A stretch of DNA of 64,000 nucleotides from assembly GCF_000975035.1 (NCBI RefSeq), contig NZ_BBRA01000002.1, positions 310,001 to 374,000 of the forward strand. Reading direction: 5' to 3'. Both the position numbers and the translations under genes were made by a program. Below the pieces are notes generated by a model that saw only the letters and a list, made by a program, of their open reading frames with translations, did not search any database and had not been told where the DNA came from. Shown here piece by piece: positions 38,011-45,698 of the stretch. The stretch comes from Demequina flava (lineage in GTDB: Bacteria > Actinomycetota > Actinomycetes > Actinomycetales > Demequinaceae). How positions within the stretch are numbered: the first letter of the stretch is position 1; each line of letters starts with the position of its first letter.

Positions 38011-38879
38011 CACTCAGTCTCTCCGTGCTCGGTCGTGAACTCGACAACCTGGTCGCGGCTGTACTCCAAACCAAGGGCACCTTCGTAGCCCTTGTCGCGG
38101 AGCTCGTCCATGTAAGCGTTGTACTCGTCGCGCTCGACAACCTTCACGTTGAAGAGCATCGATGCGTGGAATTCACCACAAAGCTCGGCGCACTTGCCCT
38201 GGTAGGTACCCGTCTCGGTGGGCGTGACCTGCCACTCGTTGGTACGGCCAGGAACCGTGTCCTCCTTGTAGAGGAATGCGGGGATCCAGAACGAGTGGAT
38301 GACGTCGCGCGAGTCCAGGTAGAAGTGAACCTTTTCGTCAACGGGGAGGTAGAGCGTCGGAAGCGTCTCCTCAACTCCCTCTTCTCCCGTGAGTGCAGCC
38401 TGCACGCCCGGATCGAAGACGTCGTCACTCAAGTAGTTGAAGTCCCAGCTCCACTGCTTGCCGACCACCTGGATCTCGATGTCGCGGTCATCGGAGATAT
38501 CAGTGATCTCTGCGATGTCCTGCGCGGTGTACTTGAACAAGACACCAATCGCCATGATCGGGACCAGCGTGTACATGATCTCCAGAGGGAGGTGCACACG
38601 GGTCTGCACGGGTAGCTTGTCATCGCCCTTGCGCTTGCGATAGACGGCAACACACCACAGGATCAGGCCCCAGGTGATGACGCCAACGACGAGCGCGGCG
38701 ATCCAGGAGCCATTCCACAACGTGATGATGGTGCCGGTCTGATTGGTGATCTCAGGGGTCGACGGAAGAGCGCCGTTTTCAATTCCCTGGGAACAACCTG
38801 CCAGGGCGAGCGCTACTGCCGCGGCACCGGCACCAATGGCGGCCTTTCGGGGCATGCGGAAACGTACTTTTGAGGACAC
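38010..38879 (-). CDS. ctaC: Cytochrome c oxidase subunit II
   Basis: A 289-residue CuA subunit. The N-terminus is a lipoprotein signal ending in the lipobox LAGC, two membrane helices follow, and the periplasm-facing cupredoxin domain holds the CuA ligands in [14 protein letters not shown] near residues 230-243. It accepts electrons from the QcrC heme. The GTG at 38879 fits TAGACT 6 nt upstream; an ATG at 38855 is an alternative start. It is the first gene of ctaC-ctaD-ctaF. Confidence 0.95.
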   Translation of the reverse strand: MSSKVRFRMPRKAAIGAGAAAVALALAGCSQGIENGALPSTPEITNQTGTIITLWNGSWIAALVVGVITWGLILWCVAVYRKRKGDDKLPVQTRVHLPLEIMYTLVPIMAIGVLFKYTAQDIAEITDISDDRDIEIQVVGKQWSWDFNYLSDDVFDPGVQAALTGEEGVEETLPTLYLPVDEKVHFYLDSRDVIHSFWIPAFLYKEDTVPGRTNEWQVTPTETGTYQGKCAELCGEFHASMLFNVKVVERDEYNAYMDELRDKGYEGALGLEYSRDQVVEFTTEHGETE

Positions 38880-38885
38880 GCGGTC

Positions 38886-38891
38886 AGTCTA
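38886..38891 (-). promoter_or_regulatory. -10 element of ctaC, leaderless type
   Basis: TAGACT on the minus strand, 6 nt before the GTG at 38879 and only 8 bp from the opposing -10 element of the desulfurase-like gene. Confidence 0.55.
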
Positions 38892-38899
38892 GCGCGCGA

Positions 38900-38905
38900 T
38901 ACCGT
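38900..38905 (+). promoter_or_regulatory. -10 element of the desulfurase-like gene, leaderless type
   Basis: TACCGT, 6 nt before the ATG at 38912, back to back with the ctaC promoter. Confidence 0.55.
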
Positions 38906-38911
38906 GTGACC

Positions 38912-40036
38912 ATGCCAGCGCGCCGCACCTATTTAGACGCCGGCGGGCGTTCTCCCGTCACTTCCCGTACTGCCCAGGCACTTCAGGCTGGGCTGACCGA
39001 TGGGTGGGCCGATCCCGCGCGCCTGAACGGCGAGTCGCGGCAGGCTCGTGCATTGCTTGATGGCGCTCGCGAGGCGATCGCCGAGGTGTTGCGTGTCCAC
39101 CATGACAACGTGCACTTCACTCATTCGGTTCCATTTGCTGCCGAACGTGTTCTTCGCTCAATGGTGGCGGCGCGGCGCGGACGATCCCGCATCGTCGTGT
39201 CTGCCATTGAACGCGACGCGCTTGTCGACGTGGCCGAGTTTCTCTCCCCTGGGAATGTCGACCGCATTGATGTGGACCGCTTGGGTCACCTTGATCTCGA
39301 CGCCTTCCGGGCGGCTGTCAGCAGCCCCGATGTCGCAGTTGCTGTCGTGCAGCACGCAAACCACGAGATTGGCACCGTTCAGCGCTTGGACGCGATTCAC
39401 GCCATTGCGGCCGATGCTGGGGTTCCGTTGGTCGTGGACGCCACGGCGTCTATTGGTCACGTGGAGGCACCCGCGCACTGGGATGCTCTCATTGCCGACC
39501 CTGCCGACTGGGGTGCGCCCGCAGGCCTCGGGGTTGTGGCCCTGCGCCCCCAGACACGATGGCTCCAGGCGTGGCCGGATGGTGACGACGACTGGGCTCC
39601 GGGCGGAGTGAGTGTCCCGATTGCGCTAGCGGCAGCGGTCGCACTTCAGGAACGTGTGGAGGGCATGGAGCGTGAGGCTCAGCGCCAGCACGACCTCGTG
39701 GGTCGGTTACGTTCCGGCATGGAACACCTCGAAGGAGTCACCGTTGTCGGTGACCCGGTAGAGCGTCTCCCCCACCTCATGACCGCCGCGTTCATGTATC
39801 TCGACGGCGAGCCGCTTGTGTCCCGGCTGGACCGCGAAGGGTTCTCGGTGGGGTCAGGTTCAGCGTGTGGGAAGGCGGCTTTTCAACCCAGCTCGGTGCT
39901 GGCCGCCATGGGTGCTCTTACCCACGGGAACCTGCGCATTGGCCTGCACCCTGGAATCACTGAGCAGGACATCGACCGCTTCCTCGCGACCATGCCCCGC
40001 GTCATCGAAGCCGTGCGCATCTCGATGTCCCACTAG
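38912..40036 (+). CDS. Cysteine desulfurase-like protein lacking the PLP lysine
   Basis: A 374-residue protein with the fold pattern of class V aminotransferases of the IscS/NifS type. The N-terminal YLDAGGRSP, the HANHEIGTVQ segment, VVDATASIGH and the C-terminal SGSACG with the persulfide cysteine align with IscS. However, the segment that should carry the PLP lysine (SGHKIYGPKGIG in E. coli IscS) reads DPADWGAPAGLG, so the Lys aligns with Asp. The PLP-stacking His (EHK) is replaced (ERD), and the Gln of DATQ is Ala. Desulfurase activity is therefore doubtful; it may be a sulfur carrier or scaffold. A hairpin separates it from the convergent IscA gene. Confidence 0.8.
   Translation: MPARRTYLDAGGRSPVTSRTAQALQAGLTDGWADPARLNGESRQARALLDGAREAIAEVLRVHHDNVHFTHSVPFAAERVLRSMVAARRGRSRIVVSAIERDALVDVAEFLSPGNVDRIDVDRLGHLDLDAFRAAVSSPDVAVAVVQHANHEIGTVQRLDAIHAIAADAGVPLVVDATASIGHVEAPAHWDALIADPADWGAPAGLGVVALRPQTRWLQAWPDGDDDWAPGGVSVPIALAAAVALQERVEGMEREAQRQHDLVGRLRSGMEHLEGVTVVGDPVERLPHLMTAAFMYLDGEPLVSRLDREGFSVGSGSACGKAAFQPSSVLAAMGALTHGNLRIGLHPGITEQDIDRFLATMPRVIEAVRISMSH
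39410..39419 (+). repeat. Repeated decamer GCCGATGCTG, in the desulfurase-like gene
   Basis: Exact copy; host reads Ala-Asp-Ala-Gly. Confidence 0.8.
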
Positions 40037-40064
40037 CCCATCCCTTGGGTGGGCGCAGACAGCA

Positions 40065-40102
40065 GAACGGGCGGCGGAGCACATTGCTCACACCGCCCGT
40101 TC
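40065..40102. terminator. Bidirectional terminator between desulfurase-like gene and iscA-type gene
   Basis: Perfect 10-bp outer stem, 40065-40074 with 40093-40102, and a smaller inner stem GAGCA/TGCTC, between convergent genes. Confidence 0.7.
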
Positions 40103-40123
40103 AAGCGTCGAAGTCCGTGGGGC

Positions 40124-40477
40124 TTAGGAGAAGGAGTCTCCACAGGCGCACGAGCTCGCAGCGTTGGGGTTGTCGATCGTGAAGCCCTGCTTCTCGATCG
40201 TGTCGGCAAAGTCGATGGTCGCACCGTCGAGGTACGGCACCGACATCTTGTCGACAACTACCTGCACGCCGTCGAAGTCACGCGCAGCGTCTCCGTCGAG
40301 CGAGCGCTCGTCGAAGTACAACTGGTAGATCAGTCCGGAGCATCCTCCAGGCTGGACTGCCAGGCGAAGACGCAGGTCATCGCGGCCTTCCTGCTCCAAC
40401 AGGCTCTTGACCTTGCTGGCAGCGGCATCGGTGATGACGACTCCATGGGCCTGGGCCTCGGTCGCGGTATCCGTCAT
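40124..40477 (-). CDS. erpA: A-type Fe-S carrier (IscA/ErpA/HesB family)
   Basis: A 117-residue A-type carrier that delivers Fe-S clusters to target proteins. The three conserved cysteines are in PGGCSG near residue 46 and SCACG near 109-111. A very strong AAGGAGG lies before the ATG at 40477. In M. tuberculosis the homologue is Rv2204c beside the glycerate-kinase-like Rv2205c, as here. NadA (4Fe-4S) and LipA in this window would be natural clients. A TTGACA at 40525-40530 (minus strand) may belong to its own promoter. Confidence 0.92.
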   Translation of the reverse strand: MTDTATEAQAHGVVITDAAASKVKSLLEQEGRDDLRLRLAVQPGGCSGLIYQLYFDERSLDGDAARDFDGVQVVVDKMSVPYLDGATIDFADTIEKQGFTIDNPNAASSCACGDSFS

Positions 40478-40575
40478 AGGCCGCCTCCTTTTCTCTCGTT
40501 CCTAGTTGTCTAATGTACGCGGGCTGTCAAAAAATTCCCACCTTCACGCGGCGCGCGGGGCACACCGGCCCGTTT

Positions 40576-41553
40576 CTACCGCTGTGGCGACCAGGTTTGG
40601 GCTACGCGAGCGATGTGCTGAGCGAGCGCATCGGCTCCCCGGGACCCTTCGTGGACGGCCGCAACCCCTGCAGCCATGACGTCCCGCTTCCCCACCCACG
40701 CGTCCACCGTGAGTACAGCGCAGGGCACCCCGTGCGTGCTAGCGATCGCGGCCGCCGCGTGTGACACCCCTTCGTCCAACGTGTGCGGCGTGAGGCTCGC
40801 AGTGACGGCGACCACCAGGTCCGGGGTGGTCCCTTCTGGCACAACGAGATCCAGGAGTCGGGCCGATGCTGGAGTCAGTTTCGCGCCTGCCGCGGCAAGG
40901 CAGTAGGCAAGCCCGCTGGCGGCACCCGTTCCAGGGACATCGGAAAGCCGCGCAGGGCCTACGAGGGATCGAGGCTGGGAAGCGTCAGTCGACCGCGCGA
41001 TGTCGCTCCAGCGCTTCTCTTGCTCCTGAGAGGCGACGGCCAACGCCTGGTCGCTCTCGCGCCCGTCGCGCACCGCCGCACTCATGCCCTTGAGACCGAG
41101 CAACGGGCGCTGCGACGTGACGAGGACTTCGAGCGGTAGCGCCGACCAGGCCGCGCGGGAGGCCTCGCTTGACTCCTCCCACACCGTCGTCGCATCGCCG
41201 GCAAGGTCGGCGTCTCCCACAGGAACCACGACAGTCTTGCCGCGGCGTTCCGGATGCTCGACAGCGTCTGTCAGCGCACGTCCCAGCTCACGTGGATCCC
41301 AACGGACGCCGCCACCTGCCGGCCGCAGAAGCCAGCTCTCGCCCGCCACAATCGCTTCGACCATGCCAAGCGAGACAACCTCGCCAACCACAGCATCGGC
41401 GCTGCGAGGTCCACCGTCACCGACTGCGATACTCACCACAGCATCGGCCGGATTGCTGTCACCCCAGGCAGAAGCCACAATGCTGGCGGCATCGCCGGGC
41501 GGAAGGGTCTTATCCTCAAGTGGCCATGAATCGCTGATCAGGAGCACGCGCAT
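40576..41553 (-). CDS. Glycerate kinase family protein, degenerate
   Basis: A 325-residue protein related to class II glycerate kinases. The N-terminal ISDSWP, the VAVGDGGPRS loop and the PGTGAASGLAYCLAAAGAKL segment match the family. Two stretches important in active GlxK-type enzymes are not recognisable: GGSATNDGG is replaced by VGDADLAGDATT, and TGEGRID by AVTASLTP. The catalytic status is therefore doubtful. The gene corresponds in position to Rv2205c. It contains three exact decamer copies. The ATG at 41553 lies 40 nt from the divergent nadA start. Confidence 0.7.
   Translation of the reverse strand: MRVLLISDSWPLEDKTLPPGDAASIVASAWGDSNPADAVVSIAVGDGGPRSADAVVGEVVSLGMVEAIVAGESWLLRPAGGGVRWDPRELGRALTDAVEHPERRGKTVVVPVGDADLAGDATTVWEESSEASRAAWSALPLEVLVTSQRPLLGLKGMSAAVRDGRESDQALAVASQEQEKRWSDIARSTDASQPRSLVGPARLSDVPGTGAASGLAYCLAAAGAKLTPASARLLDLVVPEGTTPDLVVAVTASLTPHTLDEGVSHAAAAIASTHGVPCAVLTVDAWVGKRDVMAAGVAAVHEGSRGADALAQHIARVAQTWSPQR
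40862..40871 (+). repeat. Repeated decamer GCCGATGCTG, antisense in the glycerate-kinase-like gene
   Basis: Exact copy; the host gene reads the complement as Pro-Ala-Ser-Ala. Confidence 0.8.
41391..41400 (-). repeat. Repeated decamer GCCGATGCTG, in the glycerate-kinase-like gene
   Basis: Exact copy; host reads Ala-Asp-Ala-Val. A second copy lies 48 bp away in the same orientation. Confidence 0.8.
41439..41448 (-). repeat. Repeated decamer GCCGATGCTG, in the glycerate-kinase-like gene
   Basis: Exact copy; host reads Ala-Asp-Ala-Val. Confidence 0.8.
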
Positions 41554-41593
41554 GCCCTCTAGTGTGCCCCCCGCATCGTGCGACAATAGACAC

Positions 41594-42799
41594 ATGGAGA
41601 CGACGTTCACCGAGCCGAACCAGTCCCCGGCACTCCTGCTGCTGGGCAACCGTCGCGACCCCTTGTCGGAACGCGGCGTCGACTGCCCCGGTGGTTTGCC
41701 CGACGCATCAGACCCCGACTTGGTCGAGCGTGCCCGTGCGGCGAAGGAAGTTCTCGGCGACCGGGTGTTTGTGCTTGGACACCACTATCAACGCGACGAG
41801 GTCATCCAGTTCGCTGACGTCACCGGTGACTCGTTCAAACTCGCACAGAAGGCCGCCGATCGCCCCGAAGCGGAGTTCATCGTGTTCTGCGGTGTCCACT
41901 TCATGGCCGAGAGCGCGGACATCCTGACAACCGAGACCCAACAGGTAGTCCTGCCGGACATGGCCGCTGGGTGTTCGATGGCGGACATGGCCAACATCAA
42001 CCAGGTGGAAGACGCCTGGGAGCAGTTGGCCGAGGCCGGCATTGCCGATCAGACCGTCCCCGTGACGTACATGAACTCCACTGCGGCTATTAAGGCGTTC
42101 TGCGGGCGCCACGAAGGCGTGGTGTGCACGTCATCGAATGCCGAGGCGGCACTGCGGTGGGCATACGACCAAGTTGGCGGAGTGGATGGCGACGGCAAGG
42201 TGTTGTTCTTCCCCGATCAGCACTTGGGTCGCAACACCGCGGTCCTGAAGCTCGGCTACTCGCTCGATGACTGTGTCGTCTACGACCCCCGCAAGCCCTA
42301 TGGCGGCAACACCGTCGAGGAGCTCCAGGCAGCCCGCATCATTTTGTGGAAGGGCCACTGCTCCGTGCACGGTCGCTTCCGTAAGGAGAACGTCGAGGCC
42401 GCGCGAGACAAGGTCCCCGGTATCAACGTCATCGTGCACCCCGAGTGCACACACGACGTCGTGAACGCGGCGGACTACGTGGGCTCCACCGAGTACATCA
42501 TCAAGGCCCTCGATGAGGCCGAGCCCGGCTCAGCGTGGGTCATCGGTACCGAATTGAACTTGGTGCGCCGCCTCGCGAATGCACACCCCGACAAGGACAT
42601 CCACTTCCTTGAAGACACAGTGTGCTTCTGCTCCACGATGAACCGCATCGACCTGCCCCACCTGGTGTGGGCGCTCGAGACACTCGTTGCGGGCGAAGTG
42701 CCCAACCAAATCGTCGTCGACCCAAAGACGCAGGCCGAGGCCAAGGTGGCTCTCGACCGCATGCTCGAGCTGCCCGGCATCGGAGCCGCCAGCAAGTGA
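41594..42799 (+). CDS. nadA: Quinolinate synthase
   Basis: A 401-residue NadA that condenses iminoaspartate with dihydroxyacetone phosphate in NAD synthesis. The 4Fe-4S cysteines lie in [18 protein letters not shown] and [27 protein letters not shown] and [10 protein letters not shown] are further family motifs. No nadB or nadC is present in the window. The ATG at 41594 lies 6 nt after GACAAT, a possible -10 element. An A-type Fe-S carrier gene lies close by on the other strand. Confidence 0.94.
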   Translation: METTFTEPNQSPALLLLGNRRDPLSERGVDCPGGLPDASDPDLVERARAAKEVLGDRVFVLGHHYQRDEVIQFADVTGDSFKLAQKAADRPEAEFIVFCGVHFMAESADILTTETQQVVLPDMAAGCSMADMANINQVEDAWEQLAEAGIADQTVPVTYMNSTAAIKAFCGRHEGVVCTSSNAEAALRWAYDQVGGVDGDGKVLFFPDQHLGRNTAVLKLGYSLDDCVVYDPRKPYGGNTVEELQAARIILWKGHCSVHGRFRKENVEAARDKVPGINVIVHPECTHDVVNAADYVGSTEYIIKALDEAEPGSAWVIGTELNLVRRLANAHPDKDIHFLEDTVCFCSTMNRIDLPHLVWALETLVAGEVPNQIVVDPKTQAEAKVALDRMLELPGIGAASK

Positions 42800-42834
42800 C
42801 CACTGCCGCACCCGCGGCGCAGCACAAGGAATCC

Positions 42835-43425
42835 ATGACTGACAAGACCCCCGAGAACGACTCCACCGTCGAGGTCCCCGAGGACGACTCGACCGCCACG
42901 CCTGACGACAAGAAGGGCCGTCCGACCCCCAAGCGCAAGGAGCAAGAAGCCGCGCGCCGCAAGGGCATCATGGACGACCCCAAGGCGGACAACAAGGTGC
43001 GCAAGGAGAAGCAGCGCGAACAGCGCAGCGCCGAGTATCAGGCGCTCCGCGAGGGCGACGAGCGCAACATGCCGCTCGAGCACCGCGGGCCCGAGCGCCG
43101 CTTCCTGCGCGACTGTGTCGACGCACGGTTTGCCATCGGCGAGTTCCTCCTGCCGCTGGCCATCCTCTTCGTGATCGCGTCACTGTTCGTGAACTCGCTG
43201 GGCGCGATCGGTGGCCTACTCGTCCTCGTCTTCTACGTCATCGTGCTGATCGCTGGTGTGGAGACCTTCATCACCACGCGCCGCATCAAGAAGCGCTTCA
43301 TCAAGAAGTTTGGTGCCGAGAAGCTGCCCCGCGGGTGGACGTTCTACGTCATCTCGCGCGCGCTCAACATGCGCCGCTTCCGCCTGCCGCGGCCCAAGGT
43401 CAAGCGCGGTGACCACCCGGTCTAA
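42835..43425 (+). CDS. DUF3043 membrane protein
   Basis: A 196-residue protein with a highly charged N-terminal half (about 1-95, rich in Lys, Glu and Arg), two membrane helices (about 103-122 and 125-145) and a basic C-terminal tail. This is the actinobacterial DUF3043 layout; function is unknown. AAGGA lies 6 nt before the ATG. It follows nadA by 35 nt and probably shares its transcript. Confidence 0.85.
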   Translation: MTDKTPENDSTVEVPEDDSTATPDDKKGRPTPKRKEQEAARRKGIMDDPKADNKVRKEKQREQRSAEYQALREGDERNMPLEHRGPERRFLRDCVDARFAIGEFLLPLAILFVIASLFVNSLGAIGGLLVLVFYVIVLIAGVETFITTRRIKKRFIKKFGAEKLPRGWTFYVISRALNMRRFRLPRPKVKRGDHPV

Positions 43426-43446
43426 AACTAGCGACCAGAGTCGAGT

Positions 43447-43489
43447 CCGCGAGGGGCCCCACATCGTTTCGATGTGGGGCCCCTCGCGG
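43447..43489 (+). terminator. Terminator after the DUF3043 gene
   Basis: A perfect 20-bp stem, 43447-43466 with 43470-43489, loop TTT. Its right arm ends 2 bp before the -10 element of the next gene, so the hairpin occupies the place of that promoter's -35 region. Confidence 0.85.
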
Positions 43490-43491
43490 TT

Positions 43492-43497
43492 TAGTCT
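43492..43497 (+). promoter_or_regulatory. -10 element of the aldo/keto reductase gene, leaderless type
   Basis: TAGTCT, 6 nt before the ATG at 43504. Confidence 0.55.
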
Positions 43498-43503
43498 GAG
43501 GGC

Positions 43504-44526
43504 ATGGTCAACTATCGATACCTCGGAAACTCCGGACTCAAAGTCACCGAACTGACGTATGGCAACTGGCTCACTCACGCCTCCCAGGTTGCCAATGAGC
43601 AGGCGGCCGCGTGTGTGAAGGCTGCACTCGATGTCGGCATCACGTCGTTCGACACCGCAGATGTGTACGCAAACACTGCTGCAGAAGAGGTGCTCGGCGA
43701 CATCCTCAAGGGCGAGCGCCGCGAATCACTTGAACTGTTCACCAAGGTCTACTGGCCCACCGGCCCCGGCGGCGCCAACGACGAGGGACTGTCGCGCAAG
43801 CACATCATGGAGTCGATCAACGGCTCGCTGCGTCGCCTGCAGACCGATTATGTCGACCTCTACCAGGCGCACCGGTACGACCACGAGACGCCCCTCGAAG
43901 AGACCATGCAGGCCTTCGCGGACATCGTCCGCCAGGGCAAGGCTCACTACATCGGCGTCAGCGAGTGGAGCGCGGACCAGATCCGCGCCGGCGCCGCCCT
44001 CGCGAAGGACCTTGGCATCCCCTTCGTCTCGAACCAGCCTCAGTACTCCATGCTGTGGCGCGTCATCGAGGACGAGGTCGTGCCCGCATCCGAAGAGTCG
44101 GGGATGAGCCAGATTGTCTGGTCCCCGGTCGCCCAGGGTGTGCTGACCGGTAAGTACAAGCCGGGCGCTGCGCTACCTGAGGGATCACGTGCCACGGACG
44201 AGAAGGGCGGCGCGAACATGATCAAGCGCTTCCTCAACGACGACGTTCTTGAGCGTGTTCAGAAACTCGAGCCGATCGCGCAGGAACTGGACCTCACCAT
44301 GGCCCAGTTGGCGCTCGCGTGGGTTCTGCAGAACGACAACGTTGCCGCAGCAATCATTGGCGCATCGCGACCCGAGCAGATCCACGAGAACGTGAAGGCC
44401 ACGGGCGTCGTGATCCCTGACGCTCTCATGGAACGCATTGACGAGGCCCTCGGCACTGTCGTCGAGCGCGATGCGGCGAAGACGCTTGAGACGAACCCGC
44501 AGGGACGTCGACACGGCGCAGCCTGA
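43504..44526 (+). CDS. Aldo/keto reductase (KCNAB/YghZ-like group)
   Basis: A 340-residue NADPH-dependent (alpha/beta)8-barrel oxidoreductase. The catalytic tetrad is in DTADVYANTAAEEVLG (Asp and Tyr), ELFTKVYWP (Lys) and YQAHRYDHETPLEE (His). The C-terminal ASRPEQIHENVKA binds the cofactor phosphate. Sequence style is closest to the potassium-channel beta-subunit-like reductases; substrate unknown. A terminator follows at once. Confidence 0.92.
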   Translation: MVNYRYLGNSGLKVTELTYGNWLTHASQVANEQAAACVKAALDVGITSFDTADVYANTAAEEVLGDILKGERRESLELFTKVYWPTGPGGANDEGLSRKHIMESINGSLRRLQTDYVDLYQAHRYDHETPLEETMQAFADIVRQGKAHYIGVSEWSADQIRAGAALAKDLGIPFVSNQPQYSMLWRVIEDEVVPASEESGMSQIVWSPVAQGVLTGKYKPGAALPEGSRATDEKGGANMIKRFLNDDVLERVQKLEPIAQELDLTMAQLALAWVLQNDNVAAAIIGASRPEQIHENVKATGVVIPDALMERIDEALGTVVERDAAKTLETNPQGRRHGAA

Positions 44527-44548
44527 CGCCTGCGTTCAGGTGAACGCA

Positions 44549-44584
44549 ACGAAGCCCCGGAGTCTCGCGACTCCGGGGCTTCGT
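44549..44584 (+). terminator. Terminator after the aldo/keto reductase gene
   Basis: A perfect 16-bp stem, 44549-44564 with 44569-44584, loop TCGC, 22 nt after the stop. Confidence 0.85.
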
Positions 44585-44602
44585 GCATCAAAGGAGAAAA
44601 CA

Positions 44603-44707
44603 ATGCAAACTCGCGCGAGGCGAAGGCTTGCATCAGGGGAACGCCTCAAGCGGCGAGCATGTTCCCGCCAGGACAAGAAAAACTCACGACGCGGGCGGAT
44701 CCGCTGA
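44603..44707 (+). CDS. Candidate 34-residue Arg-rich small protein
   Basis: ATG at 44603 has a textbook AAGGAG (44591-44596) exactly 6 nt upstream. The product starts MQTRARRRLASGERLKRR and is strongly basic. It uses codons such as AGG and CGA that are uncommon around it. Its last 24 nt overlap the 3' end of the LysR gene on the other strand. It starts just after a terminator, and no promoter is evident, so it may be a relic or a chance frame. Confidence 0.3.
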   Translation: MQTRARRRLASGERLKRRACSRQDKKNSRRGRIR

Positions 44708-45616
44708 ATCTGGCGGTGTGCCGCCGCCGACGGAACGCGCCACGTCCAGGAAACTCCGTGCCGCGGGCGACAGGTTCCTGCCGCCATCCCACACCGCCGT
44801 GAATGGCCGCGTGAAAGCGGGCGCATCGATCGCGACCTTAACGAGCCGTCCTGCGGCTATGTCGTCACGGACGGACAATTCGCTCATGGCGGCTGCCGCA
44901 CCGCCTGAGATGACCATGGCCCGGATCGCTGCGCTCGTGGAGAGCTCTGCAGCTGGGCGCGCGAGCGTGAGTCCCGCGCGACCCAAGGCGTCTTCGACCG
45001 TGGTGCGGGTTCCCGAACCGGACTCGCGCATCACCAACGGCGTTGACGACAGCACGTCGAGGTCAAGACGGCGCCGGCGCGCCCACGGATGGCGTGGCGC
45101 GACCACGACGATGACTTCATCCACCGCAATGCGCCGGTGTTCAAGTCGACGCGGCGGCTGAGGGGACTCGATGAACCCCACCTCGGCGTCGCCGTCGCGG
45201 ACTGCTTCGATGACGGCGGCGGAGTTCACCGCGGTCAGTTCAACGTGCGCGGCATTGGCTCGCGATCCGGAAGCGATGAGCCACAACGGAAAGAGATGCT
45301 CGGCAATCGTGATGGAGGCCGCAACACGCAACTGAGCCTGGCTGTCACGGCGCAGCGACTCAGCCGCAACGGTGAAGGCGTCCATGCTGTCGACGAGGTT
45401 GCGGGCCCAATCGGCAATCAGCCGGCCGTGTGGTGTGAGGGTTGTGCCGCGGGCGGCGCGCTCGAAAAGAGCCAGCCCGCATCCGCGCTCGAGCGCGCGC
45501 ATGCGCTGCGACACCGCCTGCTGCGAGACCTGGAGAACCTCAGCAGCGGCGGTCAACGACCCCTCGGCCTGAACAGCCAACAGCATGCGCAATTGTTCGA
45601 TTGATGGTTCGCTCAC
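44684..45616 (-). CDS. LysR family transcriptional regulator
   Basis: A 310-residue LysR regulator. The winged HTH is at the N-terminus (SLTAAAEVLQVSQQAVSQRMRALE, about residues 18-40), a linker helix follows, and the effector domain covers about 90-295. The GTG at 45616 has GGAGG 4 nt upstream and is preferred over the GTG at 45628. It diverges from a TDT-type transporter, and a 19-bp inverted repeat lies between them, so the transporter is the probable target. The co-inducer may be the transported compound. Confidence 0.9.
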   Translation of the reverse strand: MSEPSIEQLRMLLAVQAEGSLTAAAEVLQVSQQAVSQRMRALERGCGLALFERAARGTTLTPHGRLIADWARNLVDSMDAFTVAAESLRRDSQAQLRVAASITIAEHLFPLWLIASGSRANAAHVELTAVNSAAVIEAVRDGDAEVGFIESPQPPRRLEHRRIAVDEVIVVVAPRHPWARRRRLDLDVLSSTPLVMRESGSGTRTTVEDALGRAGLTLARPAAELSTSAAIRAMVISGGAAAAMSELSVRDDIAAGRLVKVAIDAPAFTRPFTAVWDGGRNLSPAARSFLDVARSVGGGTPPDSADPPAS

Positions 45617-45624
45617 GTCACCTC

Positions 45625-45643
45625 CCACAAGTTTTGCTTGTGG
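45625..45643. promoter_or_regulatory. Probable LysR operator between the regulator and the TDT transporter gene
   Basis: A perfect inverted repeat CCACAAG (45625-45631) / CTTGTGG (45637-45643) with a 5-nt centre TTTTG. It lies 9-27 nt upstream of the LysR GTG and 55 nt upstream of the transporter ATG, where it could repress its own gene and activate the neighbour. Confidence 0.5.
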
Positions 45644-45698
45644 ATCCCTGTCATTGTCACCCTACCGCCCGCGTCAACGAGGTCGGAGCATAGAAACC

